From Aristolochia californica (Eukaryota > Streptophyta > Magnoliopsida > Piperales > Aristolochiaceae): 64,000 nucleotides of DNA. The stretch covers positions 32,431,645-32,495,644 of the forward strand of contig JARWKL010000004.1 of assembly GCA_029961685.1 (NCBI GenBank), in the 5' to 3' direction. A program made the translations under genes and the position numbers. The notes beneath the pieces were generated by a model, which had not been told where the DNA came from, did no database searches, and saw only the letters and a program-made list of their open reading frames with translations. Below are positions 10,409-21,050 of the stretch, in pieces. The first letter of the stretch is position 1; each line of letters begins with the position of its first letter.

Positions 10409-10600
10409 CAAGACAAACATTGACCAAGATGTTGTTCATGTTGTCACTTGGGGTGTTTTTCCTACCAAGGAGATTATTTAGCTGACTGTTGTTGACCTTG
10501 GAAGTTTTATGGTTTGGAAGGATGAGGCATTTGAGTTCTGGACAAGAGGTTGGGCAAACTTGTACCCAGAGGATTATCCCTCAAGGATATTATTGGAAGA
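10409..10600 (+). pseudogene. MTHFR: methylenetetrahydrofolate reductase C-terminal exon fragment
   Basis: MTHFR reduces methylene-THF to methyl-THF for methionine synthesis in the cytosol. The translation reads VVTWGVFPTKEII, a stop, then [33 protein letters not shown] and LLEEV. I recognise this as the conserved C-terminal region of plant MTHFR, whose family sequence has VTWGVFPAKEII and WKDEAFEIW here. One in-frame TAG stands where the family has glutamine, and a frameshift precedes the VVTW block. Homology ends at LLEEV, followed by GTGCACG, which could be a retained intron donor; that would make this a copied genomic piece rather than a processed copy. It is wedged between two family D LTRs with no other part of the gene nearby. 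Confidence 0.85.
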
Positions 10601-10808
10601 GGTGCACGTCTTATTCTTTCATTATATTTATGTTCCACAATTTCTCAGCTCTTGTCGCCTCTGGGAAGACGGAGAGCAATTAAAAACTGAAGAGAAAGGA
10701 TTTCTGATAGATATAACTTTTTGATCCTTGAGGTTCTTCCAATTGGATCTAACACATTGTATAACCATGCATTATTTTGAACTTTTCTATGAACCTGGTC
10801 ATGAAAGT
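10601..10808. other. stretch after the MTHFR fragment, possibly its intron
   Basis: No homology is recognisable. Position and base composition would fit intron or flanking sequence carried along with the MTHFR exon, up to the LTR boundary at 10809. Confidence 0.35.
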
Positions 10809-10998
10809 TGTTGTTTTTCAGAATTCCATGGATTTATCTAATGGAGAAAAAGGGAAAGACACCCATTGGGAGAAAAACAAGAGGAAGAAGATATTATGGA
10901 CTTATATCCTAACCTTTCCCCTGAAACTCAATTTATAGATTAATCAAACTACAATATTATAATTATGCCCCTGGAACTTAACCTAATTACAACAATCA

Positions 10999-11389
10999 TG
11001 TAGGTAGATGGGCTCAAGCCCATAAGCTCAAGGCTAGAAGCCCACAAGTCAAAGGAGTGACAAATTGGTTACTTATGGTATGTTCCATAAGGATGACATG
11101 AAGATGTAAATACATTGTCTTAGTATGTTTTTTAATCTATTGAATTGTAACCCTATGGGCTTTGTAACTCTATAAATAAGAGCATTGGCTAAGAGGTAAG
11201 GCATTCAAGCCTTTTCCTCTCTTTGAGAAAATGTCTAGCCACCCTCTCTTCTCCCTTGACGCAGTCTCTCCTTCCCTTAATCCAAACTCTCTTCTCTAAC
11301 GTCCTTCTCCTTTCTCCCTCTGCTCTCTCTTCTCTCCTTCTTCTTCCATGTTAACCTAAAGTCATTCTCATGGGGTCCTAACTTCTATA
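10999..11389 (+). repeat. solo LTR of copia E
   Basis: This 391-bp unit matches the copia E 3' LTR at 31147-31536 and runs TGTAGGTAGATGGGCTC to CTAACTTCTATA. It is flanked on both sides by AATCA (10994-10998, 11390-11394), a perfect 5-bp target duplication. A TATA box, TATAAATA, lies at 11171-11178. Solo LTRs arise by recombination between the two LTRs of a full element. Confidence 0.9.
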
Positions 11390-11541
11390 AATCATGATTA
11401 TCCAAATCTACATAAATCAAGGGAAGATAAATCAATTACATTAATCTAGGTAGGTTTGACAAATCTTCCAACTCATGTGATAACGATTCTAGCTCATGTG
11501 ATGACTCATCATGGTGGTCCCACCAACTCGTGTGATCATGG

Positions 11542-11844
11542 TGTTAGGAATTAAACGCCCTAATTCCAAATTAACGAGAAGAATAATCATAATTGTGAAA
11601 GAAAGGAAACACAAGCACGAAAACAAATAAAAAGATTTATACAGGTTCACCTTAAGGTGAGACTACATCCTGTCTTCCACCACTACAGTAATCCACTATG
11701 AAGATGAAATAGTTTACAAGAGAAATCACACACTTACAGGTGTTTCTCTCTAACCTCTCAAGCTGCAACTCAATATGCTCCTCAGATTAGGATGATAAAA
11801 CCTTAACTCAACGTAGGGTATTAATTAGGCTCCACAATTTAACA
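11542..11844. mobile_element. 303-bp LTR-like insert (solo LTR of an unnamed family)
   Basis: It begins TGTTAGGAATTAAACG and ends CACAATTTAACA and is flanked by perfect 5-bp duplications CATGG (11537-11541, 11845-11849). Without it the D3 LTR reads through as in the copy at 20880-20900. The TGTTA...TAACA ends and 5-bp TSD fit a solo LTR. No second copy is present in the window to confirm the family. The orientation is not determined. Confidence 0.75.
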
Positions 11845-12037
11845 CATGGTGGGTCCATATCTTATGGGCTTGAGCCCGTCTTCCAACACTCCCCCTCAAG
11901 CTGAACATCATGAACTCTTAGCTTGCGGGAAATGGTGTATAGGATTTTCTCATATAAAATAGCAATCCTCCATATCTTCTTACACTCCCCCTCATGCTGG
12001 TGGTCTCTTCATTGAGGCCCAACTGGCATAAGATAAG

Positions 12038-12508
12038 TGTTACGGTCCTTGACCATAGACCTCGTCACTCGACGAAGTGAAGGATCATCAGGGGGAAGAG
12101 GGGCCAGTGCGGACAGTCTTGCCTGGGCAACCTTTCTTTGCCGAAAATGGTTAGGGAAGAGAGATTCGTGAGGAGAAGAAGCCAGACTCATCAAAGGGAG
12201 AACTGAACCTTGGGTTCCTCAAGTAGAACGCAGATCCTAGGTTCCTTAGAGGAGAACACTGATCCTGATTTGGGTGAAATTAGACTTGCTTTCTTTCCTT
12301 CCGTCAGTCCTCTTGAGGCTAATCACGCCAAGGACCATAATACGAATTTTTACAATACTGCCATTGATGGCTTACACGGTACCATGTACTGAATTAAATT
12401 AAACATATAAATCCTAAGTTACTTGAATGATTCTCTAAGTCACCATCTGAGTCACCAACTCACCCGCGTCGCCTTTGGATGACTCGTTCAGCTATCGAGT
12501 CCATAACA
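12038..12508 (-). repeat. gypsy B2 3' LTR
   Basis: It runs TGTTACGGTCCTTGACC to GAGTCCATAACA, 471 bp, and is very similar to the 5' LTR at 16780. The pyrimidine stretch after 12508 (actccccccttggg) is the polypurine tract complement. Confidence 0.9.
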
Positions 12509-12918
12509 TCACTCCCCCCTTGGGAAAAGAGCTTGTCCGAAAGCTCGAATGAAGGGTAGATGTGCTGGAATACTTGGAGGTCTTCCCAAGTTGCTTCTAT
12601 AACATCTGTATGTGACCACTGAACAAGTATTTTGTTCCTATCCTCATTCTGGCGGGCATTCAGAACTTTGATGGGAGTGAGACATGCTTTACCGCCTTCA
12701 ATCGGTGGTAGAGTAGGAATGGAATTTGGTGTTGATCCTTTGAGGGGCTTGAGCAGAGATACATGAAAAACATCATGGAGCTTGGACTCTGGAGGCAGCT
12801 GGAGCTGATAGGTGACTTGGCCCACCAGCTGGGTAATTTTGAAGGGACCAAAATACTTCAGAGAAAGCTTGTGCCAATTTCCCGCAATTGAGTTTTGACG
12901 GTAAGGTTGGAGGCGGAG
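12509..12918 (-). pseudogene. gypsy B2 integrase end and chromodomain-like tail
   Basis: On the minus strand this region holds VTYQLQLP, HDVFHVSLLKPLKG, then ILVQWSHTDVIEATWEDLQV and SFELSDKLFSQGG. The last two blocks are the chromodomain-like module at the C-terminus of plant chromoviruses, with the conserved W-x-W/TWE pattern. The frame is open from 12825 to 12460, running into the LTR as usual for this family. A frame change separates it from the upstream integrase. Confidence 0.85.
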
Positions 12919-14041
12919 CTATACAAATTCCCCCGGAGTGTATTGAACATCGCGGTTACCCTGATCATAATGTTGCTTCATTTGGGCTTGAGCTTTTTGA
13001 AGGCATTGGATGACATATTCCAATAATTGGTCTCGACTCATAAGAGCTTGGTCAACTACGTCCACTCTGGTGGACCCCTTAGCATACGAAAGCAAGCGAG
13101 GGGGATCCAGGCCATATGGGGGTTTCCTGTAAGGCCGTGTGGAATGATGTGTTGTAGCAATACTCTGCCCATATAATGCATTGAACCCACTTTTTAGGGC
13201 TGTCCCCCACAAAGCACCTTAAATACATCTTAATTGTTTGGTTCACCACCTCGGTCAGACCATCGGTTTGAGGGTGATATGCGGAGGAATGTTTCAGTTT
13301 TGTCCCACATAATCTGAATAGGTCTTTCCAAAAGTTACTGGTAAAGACCACATCTTGATCGCTGACTATTGATTCCGGGATACCGTGGAAATGAACAATA
13401 TTCTCAAAGAACACTTGGGCTACTGTTGCTACTATATAGGGATGCGCCAAGGGAATGAAGTGTGCATACTTTGAAAAGCGGTCAACCACCACAAAAAGAA
13501 TAGACTTCCCCACTGCCTTAGGAAGGCCCTCAATAAAATCCATAGAAATGTTCGACCATACCTGAGTGGGAAGCTCTAGTGGTTGTAGTACCCCAGCGGG
13601 AGATACATGGTCAGTCTTGTTGCACTGATACACTGGACAAGCAGCGACGTAGTGTGCGACTGTGGATGTCATACCTGCCCAATAAAAATCCCTGCGGATC
13701 CGCTGTAAAGTTTTCTGTAATCCTTCATGGTTGCTATCATGATAAGCCGATAACGCAACCGCCACCAAGGGAGAAGTATGAGCTAAATATAGGCATTGTT
13801 TATAAATAATAATGTTGTCTTGTATTGACCACTGGGATGCCATCTTGCGCTCCGCAATTTGTTGGGATAACTGTTGGAGTTCGGGTGTGCTCTGTTTCTC
13901 CTTGTGGGTGGACTCCAGTAAAAGAGGTGTTGGCTGGCTAATGGCAGCAATTTGGAGTACTTCGTCTGAACGACTTGAGAGGGCATCAACAACTCTGTTC
14001 AATGAACCCGACTTGTGTTCTACTGTAAAGTCGAACCCCAT
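12919..14041 (-). pseudogene. gypsy B2 integrase
   Basis: The integrase inserts element cDNA. A 320-codon open stretch (14041-13079) begins in the end of RNase H and includes the zinc-binding region. There HEG and CPVYQCNK stand for the H-H-C-C finger, the second cysteine position being shifted or changed to Tyr. The catalytic core shows [20 protein letters not shown] and TDGLTEVVNQ, so the D, D and E residues are all present. The continuation in another frame (13212-12919) carries the C-terminal region, so a frameshift lies at about 13100. It is the best-preserved gypsy pol domain here. Confidence 0.9.
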
Positions 14042-14579
14042 TAACTTGCTAATTTAGTGCTGTTGTGGAGAAGTTGATATACGTTGGTCCAACAAAAAAT
14101 TTAAACTGGAGTGGTAAGGTTTCCAATGACTGCCTGCCTTCGCTAAGCCAATGAGTTCTCTTTCATAGGCCGGTAACTTATGATGGTGGAGCGCGAGCTG
14201 ACTGCTGAAATAAGCAATGGGATGTTGGGATTGTTGAAGCACCGCCCCAATACTGCTTCCAGATGCATCACATTCTATCACAAACACATTTTTGAAATCC
14301 GGTAACTGAAGTACCGGTGCAAAGGCTAAAGCTTGCTTGAGAGTCTAGAAGGATGTCGCGGTGGCGTCATTCCATTGGAAGGCATTATGGCGCAGCAGGT
14401 TAGATAAGGGAGCTGGTAGTGGCGCATAATTGTGGATGAACTTTCAATAGTAACCTGCTAAGCCCAAAAATCCCCTTAAGGCGGCAATGTTTCTAGGTGG
14501 AGGCCATTGAAGTATAGCTTCAATTTTGCTCGGATCCATGGTGACCCCAGTTGCTGTAATAACGTGACCCAGATAGGCC
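14042..14579 (-). pseudogene. gypsy B2 RNase H
   Basis: The minus strand reads FVIECDASGSSIGAVLQQ and HPIAYFSSQL, with YERELIGL. This is the RNase H block in which the first catalytic Asp (DAS) and the Glu of the YERE helix are conserved. Stops at 14346 and about 14444 break the connection with RT. Confidence 0.8.
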
Positions 14580-15290
14580 ACCTGAGTTCAACCAAATGAG
14601 CATTTTTAACGTTTTAAATATAGATGATGAGTTCGAAGAAGTTGAAATACCAGACGCAGGTCTTTTAAATGTTGAGGCCATGACTTGCTGAAAATCAAGA
14701 TATCATCAAAGAAAACTAAAACAAATTTTATGAGATAGTCACGAAATACCTCATTCATTAAGGCCTAAAATGTTGATGGGGCGTTAGTGGTATTGAAGGG
14801 CATGACAATGAACTCAAAGAGATCATGATGAGTACGGAAAGTTGTCTTCTCAATATCAGGAGGGTACATTCTGACTTGACGATAGCCTGAGCGCAAGTCT
14901 AACTTTGTGAAAGATTTTGCCCCTTGCAGTTCATCTAATAGCTCATCCACCACTGGTATTGTAACTTGTCTTTAATAGTCTTGGCATTTAATTCCCGGTA
15001 GTCCACACAAAGCTCCCAAGTGTGGTCATGTTTCTTCACCAAAAGAACTGGAGAAGAGAAAGGGGAGGTACTCGGTCTTATGAGGCCGTGTTCTAACATC
15101 AGTGCGCATTGCCTTTCAATTTCATCCTTTTGAAGGTGAGGGTATCTATATGGTCTCACAACCACCACTTCGGAGCCAACCTTCAAACGAATGTGATGGT
15201 CACAGTGTCTTAATGGCGGGAGACTGGTAGGTTCTTGACAGAGGTTTGGAAACTCTTCCAGAAAGATATTCAAATTGTTCTCCGTGTGTT
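14580..15290 (-). pseudogene. gypsy B2 reverse transcriptase
   Basis: Open stretches at 15273-14935 and 14953-14765 together carry [39 protein letters not shown], then [12 protein letters not shown] (first catalytic Asp) and FIVMPF. A frameshift separates the two near 14945. Farther on the minus strand at about 14690-14715 FFDDI, with the paired catalytic aspartates, is still legible. RT copies the genomic RNA into cDNA in the capsid. Confidence 0.88.
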
Positions 15291-15329
15291 GTTGTTGTTG
15301 CAGTCCATGAATATGGGCTGGAACATCAG

Positions 15330-15748
15330 TTTGACGACCCTATAGTGTAATCCTTTCATTGGCAAATTCAAAGCTCATTGTCAACGCAGTGAAATTCCAT
15401 AATATCGGCCCTAATGTCTGGAGCCACTTGATGCCCAAAACCATATCAAAACCAGCTAGTGGAATGATAAAAAATTCTACCGAGAATGTGTGGTCAGCAA
15501 TCGTGAACAGTACTGGCTTGCTGACCCTGTAACTAGGAATCTTTTCCCCATTGGCAACAGAGACGGAAGCGACTGGCTGAGATTGAAGTGGGAGTTGTAG
15601 ATACTATGCTGCTGTAAGGCTCACAAAATTATGAGTGTTGCCTGAGTCCACACGACCTACGAGTGGCTGATTACCAACTAAGGCACATACCTGCATTGTT
15701 TTGGTGGTCTGGAGTCTTGTGATGGCATTTAATGAAACAACAAGCTCG
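15330..15748 (-). pseudogene. gypsy B2 aspartic protease
   Basis: The minus strand has VGRVDSGNTHNF, the aspartic protease active site with D-S-G intact, and lower down GFDMVLGIKWLQ. Stops interrupt it, so there is no long open frame. It lies between gag and RT as expected. Confidence 0.72.
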
Positions 15749-16757
15749 TCAGTGTCTAACTGTTCTATTTCTGGTTAACCAGAAGAGTTTCTTACATTGA
15801 TGCCCGAATGTGTATTGTTCATCACAATTGTAGCATAACCCTTTTTCTCTACTTGCTTCCATTTCTGCTCTGTTTAATTTGTGGATAAATGCTGGAGTGG
15901 TTGGGGAATTTTTAGGGTTGGAAGTAGTAGGGGCAGTAGCACTACTTCGCCATTGGGATGCTGTGGAGGGCACTCTCGAGCTGGTTTTCCCACCTTGCCA
16001 CATTGGTCTACGTGTTTGAAATTTTTGTTTGGCCTCCAATGCTTTGGCTAAATTCATTGCTCTCGCCAAATCCGGTGGTCCAAGGAGTTCCACTTCCAAC
16101 CGCAGGGCCTCATTTAGTCCTATCGTGAATAGACTGACATGCTGATCAACGCTGACCATCTTGCTGGCTCGGCCTAACTTTTCCTGAAATTGTTTTTGGT
16201 ACTGTGCTACACTTCTCGTCTGTCTTAAGAGTACTAAATCGCCCAAAGGGTTGCTTTGGGTCGGCGGCCCAAACAGGATGGTGCACAATTTCTTAAAGTC
16301 CTCCAAATCTATACCTGGATGTTCCAATTCAAGTTGGTGGCCCCATAGCTGCGCTTCATCGAGCATGTGGAAGGCGGCCAACCCAACTCAGTCTATTGCA
16401 GCCGTTCTTTAATTCAATTTTTTTTTCACAGCGATACAACCAATTAAAGGGTCCTCCGACCCAGTAAAGATAGGAAAGTCGAGTTTAGTGTACCTTGGAA
16501 CTACCCCATTGCCTGGACTGAAATTTCCCCCATATCCAATGTGCTCTGTGCGTCCAGTGTGGTGTGCACCTTGGCCATTCAAAGGTGCCATGTCCCCCTC
16601 TCTCGGGGTAGGTGTTCTGCCGAAAATCATCTCATATACTTGAGAGAGTCAACTATCCAGCAGTGCTGCTAGTCGGTCCTCAATCTCCTCTTGTCTGGTG
16701 TTCACCATTTCCGTGACCCTTGCCATCGAATCCTCAGGGTTTGAAGACTCCCCCATA
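15749..16757 (-). pseudogene. gypsy B2 gag
   Basis: The start codon is at about 16755 (MGESSNPEDSMAR on the minus strand), just inside the primer site. The long open stretch 16381-15749 carries the gag core DFKKLCTILFGPPTQSNP and the block VDQHVSLFTIGLNEALRLEV. The knuckle CYNCDEQYTFGHQC is near its end, all four metal ligands being present. Stops in the first 350 bp (one just after the LLDS equivalent) and a break near 16400 disable it. Confidence 0.88.
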
Positions 16758-16764
16758 TTTACCT

Positions 16765-16777
16765 ACTCTGATACCAA
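16765..16777 (-). other. gypsy B2 primer binding site
   Basis: ctctgataccaaa on the plus strand is the reverse complement of TTTGGTATCAGAG, two bases inside the 5' LTR at 16780. Confidence 0.85.
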
Positions 16778-16779
16778 AT

Positions 16780-17255
16780 TGTTACGGTCCTTGACCATAG
16801 ACCTCGTCACTCGACGAAGTGAAGGATCATCAGGGGGAATAGGGGCCGAACCAGTGCGGACAATCTTGCCTGGGTGACCTATCTTTGCCGAAAATGGTTA
16901 GGGAAGAGAGATTCGTGAGGAGAAGAAGCCAGGCTCATCAAAGGGAGACCTGAACCTTGGGTTCCTCAAGGAGAATGCTGATCCTAGGTTCCTTAGAGGA
17001 TAACGTTGATCCTAATTTGGGTGAAATTAGAGTTGCTTTCTTTCCTTCTGTTAGTCCTCTTAAGGCTAGTCACGCCAAGGACCGTAATACGAGTGTTTAC
17101 AATACTGCCATTGATGGCTTACACGCTACCATGTACTGAATTAAATTAAACATATAAATCCTAAGTTACTTGAATGATCCTCTGAGTCACCATCTGAGTC
17201 ACCAACTCACCCGCGTCGCCTTTTGATGACTCGTTCGGCTATCGAGTCCATAACA
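16780..17255 (-). repeat. gypsy B2 5' LTR
   Basis: This 476-bp partner of 12038-12508 has the same ends, TGTTACGG to CCATAACA, and is followed by the outer ATAAG duplication. Confidence 0.9.
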
Positions 17256-17683
17256 ATAAGAAACAGTAAAATCACTCCAAGTTGTATGACATTGCTCCAT
17301 ACTCCAGTCATAACCCATCTTCTGTAGGTAGTGGGTCTATACACAATGCTCAGAAGTGTAATAAAACTTCTCCATCACCATGTCTAAACCCTAGACATTG
17401 ACTCTCAAGTGGTAGGAGTAATAAATGCCTATTAAGAGGGTAACAGGTAATTACCCGAAAGATAATATTCTGGGGTGACCCTAGTTTTCGTCATCCATCA
17501 GATTAGCCAATGTTGATAAAAATCAGCAACTGAGAAGTCCTTCTTCAATAATAATGTCTCATCCAAAGAGACACAATAGCTGCAATTGAAATGGGTCTGG
17601 GCCCATATAACACGAACCAAAATAAAAATCCTTGGTAAAGGACCCATGAAATAATTTGATACGAGTATCTGTACCAAATAATA

Positions 17684-18771
17684 TGTTATGGACTCCATAG
17701 CATCCAGAGTAGCAGGTAGACGTAGGGGTAATTAAGGTAATTTTACTCATGCTGTATTTAGTGTCAATTTGGTAAATTAGTGGGACATTGATGGTTTGCG
17801 CATTATTGTATGGGGCGTTCCTATTATTTATAGGAACGCCATCGAAATGAAAGGGAAGATTGGATTAATAGTTTAGCAAAGGTCGAGTTCTCCCCCCAAT
17901 GAGGATCAGGTGCGAGTTTCCTTCAAAACTCGATTATCCCCTTCCCTCATGATCTTTCCTCTTCCACCACGACCCTTTGCTATGCCAATTTAGTCCCTCT
18001 CCGCCACCGCTCTGGGTTCGCTCAGTACTCTATTTCGACACTGTCGCAGAACTCTGTTTCGGCACTGTCGCAGAACCTGTTTGAACGACGTCCGCCATCG
18101 GAGTCCTTCTCCGACCTGCCTTGCTGTATTCCAACAGACCGACGATTCATCTTCGTTCGGTTGCTCGTCGTGACTATTCGTCTTCCGTCGAACTGCACTG
18201 TCGCCATTGGGCGTTCCAAACACTCGAAATACAGATCGTCACCTCCCTTCAATCTGGAAGACTGAGGAGAGCGCCAGGTGACTCGATCCATGGCCAAGGA
18301 GCTTAACAACGTGGTATTAGAGCGGGCTCCCACGTTGCGAGTTCGAGTCCTAGGACTCGCAAAGGCTAGATTAAAATACTGGTAGGTCCTTGTAATAAGC
18401 CCTGGGTCAGGCTAGTGTCGTTGCGCGGGTGCAAAGGCTGGATTAAAATACTGGTAGGTTGCGTCTAGGTATTATCGCGGTCGGGCTAGCGTCGTTGCGC
18501 CACCGTAGTTGTCGGCTCGCGAAGGTAGGGTGTGAAGTTATGGTCCTGGGTTATGTACCTATGTCTTTCGCTCCTAACAGGCCAGTCTTTTGGGTAGTAT
18601 TGGCTAGGTGCTTAACATTTGGTATCAGAGTATAGGAATGCCCCATACAATAATGCGTAAATCATCAATGTCCCACTAATTTACCAATTGCCACTAAATA
18701 CAACATGAGTAAAATTACCTTAATTACCCCTAAGTCTACATGCAACTCTGGATGCTATGGAGTCCATAAAT
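17684..18771. mobile_element. element G: LTR-like insertion with inverted ends
   Basis: The insert is 1,088 bp with perfect TAATA duplications (17679-17683, 18772-18776). Its left end starts TGTTATGGACTCCATAGC. Its right end is the inverted complement of the left over about 140 bp (17684-17834 against 18634-18771). A complete LTR-like unit (17684 to about 18307, ending GAGCTTAACA) is followed by a primer-site-like TGGTATTAGAGCGGG. There follow two tandem units of about 75 bp (18357-18500), a TRIM-type LTR with its own primer site (18538-18632), then the inverted end. A perfect 11-bp hairpin lies at 17812-17838. No coding region is recognised. Confidence 0.65.
18538..18632 (+). repeat. TRIM-type LTR plus primer site inside element G
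   Basis: The sequence to about 18619 is the reverse complement of the 83-bp LTR of the TRIM at 24498-24825 (common core ccaatactacccaaaagac) and ends GTGCTTAACA. It is followed by TTTGGTATCAGAG, a primer binding site. Only one LTR of this TRIM is visible here. Confidence 0.65.
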
Positions 18772-18776
18772 TAATA

Positions 18777-20540
18777 TGTTAACCAAGGAATATATTGTGA
18801 ATACCTCAAACTAATAATCCAACAGGAGAAATAGAATCGAGTGGTGTCGAGTCAAATAGTAGACTAATATAGCCGAGTCGTGGAAGAATAGGTATAAAAA
18901 TTGGGATCCGAACAATTATAACTGAGGCAAAAAATAAATGGGCCGAGTCAGGTTGATCAGACCAAGTTGACCTGGACTGGGTTGAGTCTGTCCGAGTTGA
19001 CCTGGACCATGTCCGAGTTGACCTGGACCATTGAGCTGAATCATCTCTCCTCGTCGGGTTAACCTGAGCAGAACAAATGAGTCTTGGGTTGCTGGTTCAC
19101 TGAGTTGACTCGGACAGGTCCGGTCTGAGACTCGGCGGGCTGAACCGGCGCTCAATTAAATCAGTTTCCTAACTTAGGAAATCTGATTTTTCATCATCTT
19201 CCTCCCCGCGACGGTGGAGTCGTGTTCCCCGTTTCAGTACATAGCGGAACAACAATGCAACGCGGGAGAGCTTCAGAAACTTTCCTGAGCAACACAGTAC
19301 CTTCCAAAAATAAATGGAGCGTCTTTAGAAGGCGACCTTCCAAACAGCAACCCAAACGTGAGATAAACCGAGAAATCAGCAGCGTCAACAACTTCTATGC
19401 TGGTTCAAAATATTTTTCTGGATTCTGGACTCGTTGAAAGGAAGAAAATATGAAGCAACAGTGAAGGAAGATGCCAACAGACAACCAGCACTTCTTACCT
19501 GCGACGCTAGTGATTTTTTATACTCCAGAAACTACAACGCGCTTTCGAACAGAGTGGACGGAATTGTCGTCCAGAAATGGCAACACGGTTCTGAAGATTA
19601 ATTCGAACAAAGCACTGATTGTTATATCTTCTGGAGATTAATCGGTGCATATTGAGCATTACAGGAGACATATTTGATTGAGATAATGCCAAGTTGGACG
19701 AGAGAGAACTGAGCGAGATTCAGTAGGAGTTTCCATCCAGAGATAAATCAACAGAGGAAACAGGAGGAAAATCAGCATATCGAGATTATCTCCCCGTGAT
19801 AACAGATGTTCAGTAACTTCCCAAAAAGCAGAGAACTGACGGCTAAACTTGGTTGTATCAGGGAGACTTCCTTCAGAAACGCAATCTCAAAATATTCGGC
19901 AACGTTGGAGGGAAGTATTGCTGGTGAAGGTGAAGATCAAGCGGGCGCTTGTCCAGAAATGATCACTAGAAGGTGGGCATGATGGTAATTCCGAGGAGAA
20001 AATCAAGAAGCGCCATGTGCTCCAATGAGCTCTGCTCCTACCGTTTCTGCGATCGACAATGCTTCAAAACTCCGACAATGGCTTCTTTGCGGAGTGGCCT
20101 ATTTTTTTCTTGCAAGAGAATCTGAACCTTCTCATTAATATGCTTCGATCGTTTGTCCTTGAACATCTTTCTAGACAAACTTTCTTCTTCAATGGCACCT
20201 TCTGTCAGGCTGTCAATCTCCGGGAGGAATGATAGTCTTGGCCGAATTTAGCACTGTCACTGGTAACACTGGTGTTGTCGCTCGCCGGATCCTTTAGAAA
20301 TTTCCCACGGAAGGAGAAGACATCATCCACCGAGGTGGCATTAGCCTAGATTTTCCGCAAGGTTGAAGTTTGTGTTTGATTCACGCCAAAAAGAAATATG
20401 GATGGACCTTTTTTTATTTTCAAAAAAACTTTGTTGGATGGCAAAAATCTATGGATCAACTATAAAAATATTCATGCCGAAGAAAAAAAAAGGCTTAGGC
20501 ACGATTCTAAAAACCATAGCTACAAGTCGTGAAAATCAAT
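18777..20540 (-). other. D3 internal non-coding region
   Basis: This is family D interior with the conserved blocks found in other copies: the ccgagtt/gacctgg-rich stretch (18935-19150), the tttcctaacttaggaaa palindrome-like word, and a G+C-richer stretch. ORFs of 60-79 codons occur on both strands but have no family motif and are not conserved between copies, so I do not call genes. Confidence 0.6.
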
Positions 20541-20552
20541 GCTCTAATATCA

Positions 20553-20947
20553 TGTTGATTTTCAGGATTCCATGGATTTAGCTTATGGATAAAAAGAGAA
20601 AGACACCCAATGGGAGAAAAACAAGATGAAAAAGAGGTTATGGACTTATATCCTAACCCTTTCCCTGAAACTCAATTTATAGATTAATCAAACTACAATA
20701 TTATAATTATGCTTCTAGAACTTAACCTAATTACATCAATCATAATTATCCAAATCTACATAAATCAAGGGCAGATAAATCAATTATACTAATCTAGGAA
20801 GATTTTCCAAATCTTCCAACTCATGTGATAAAGATTTCAGCTCATGTGATGACTCATCATGCCACCTTATATGATCATGGTGGGTCCCACCTACTCGTGT
20901 GATCATAGTGGGTCCATATCTTATGGGATTGGGCCCATCTTCCAACA
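20553..20947 (-). repeat. D3 5' LTR
   Basis: The 395-bp unit runs TGTTGATTTTCAGG to CATCTTCCAACA and is the partner of the interrupted LTR at 10809-11888. Confidence 0.82.
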
Positions 20948-21050
20948 CTCTCCCTCAAGCTGGGGTTTGAGAGAACATCATGAACTCCTAGCTTGCGGCA
21001 AATGGTGTATAGGATCTTCTCGTATAAAATGGCAATCCTCCATGTCTTAC
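20948..21050 (-). repeat. stub of another family D interior
   Basis: ctctccctcaagctggggtt and the next 80 bp repeat the region that follows a 3' LTR in antisense family D copies (compare 11889-11990). A second D copy was therefore joined to D3 through a shared LTR and later lost its remainder. Confidence 0.6.

Larger units (their letters stand above)
10809..11888 (-). repeat. D3 3' LTR, interrupted twice
   Basis: Once the inserts at 10999-11389 and 11542-11844 and their TSDs are removed, the unit aligns with the D3 5' LTR at 20553-20947 end to end. It starts TGTTGTTTTTCAG and ends CGTCTTCCAACA. Confidence 0.8.
12038..17255 (-). mobile_element. gypsy B2, full-length chromovirus
   Basis: This antisense element of 5,218 bp has two LTRs (12038-12508 and 16780-17255) and perfect ATAAG duplications outside (12033-12037, 17256-17260). 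Reading on the minus strand, the order is 5' LTR, primer site, gag, protease, RT, RNase H, integrase, chromodomain-like tail, 3' LTR, which is the Ty3/gypsy chromovirus order. It is inserted in the non-coding interior of D3. It is the most complete element of the window but has stops and frameshifts in gag and pol. Confidence 0.92.
10809..20947 (-). mobile_element. family D element D3, full length with four nested insertions
   Basis: D3 is antisense: 3' LTR at 10809-11888, polypurine tract complement at 11889-11903, internal DNA, primer site at 20541-20552 (diverged: gctctaatatca) and 5' LTR at 20553-20947. Within it lie solo LTR-E (10999-11389), a 303-bp LTR-like insert (11542-11844), gypsy B2 (12038-17255) and element G (17684-18771), each with a target duplication. 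Removing them leaves about 3.1 kb with 395-bp LTRs and no protein-coding region. After 20947 a second PPT-like stub of internal family D sequence follows, so the 5' LTR was once shared by, or recombined with, another copy. Confidence 0.8.

Noticed and set aside
18308..18360. tRNA-like B box (GTTCGAGTCC) after a primer-site-like sequence
   Set aside because: No A box or cloverleaf is found, and it lies next to a primer binding site in a retroelement; a palindrome CGAGTCCTAGGACTCG explains part of the match.
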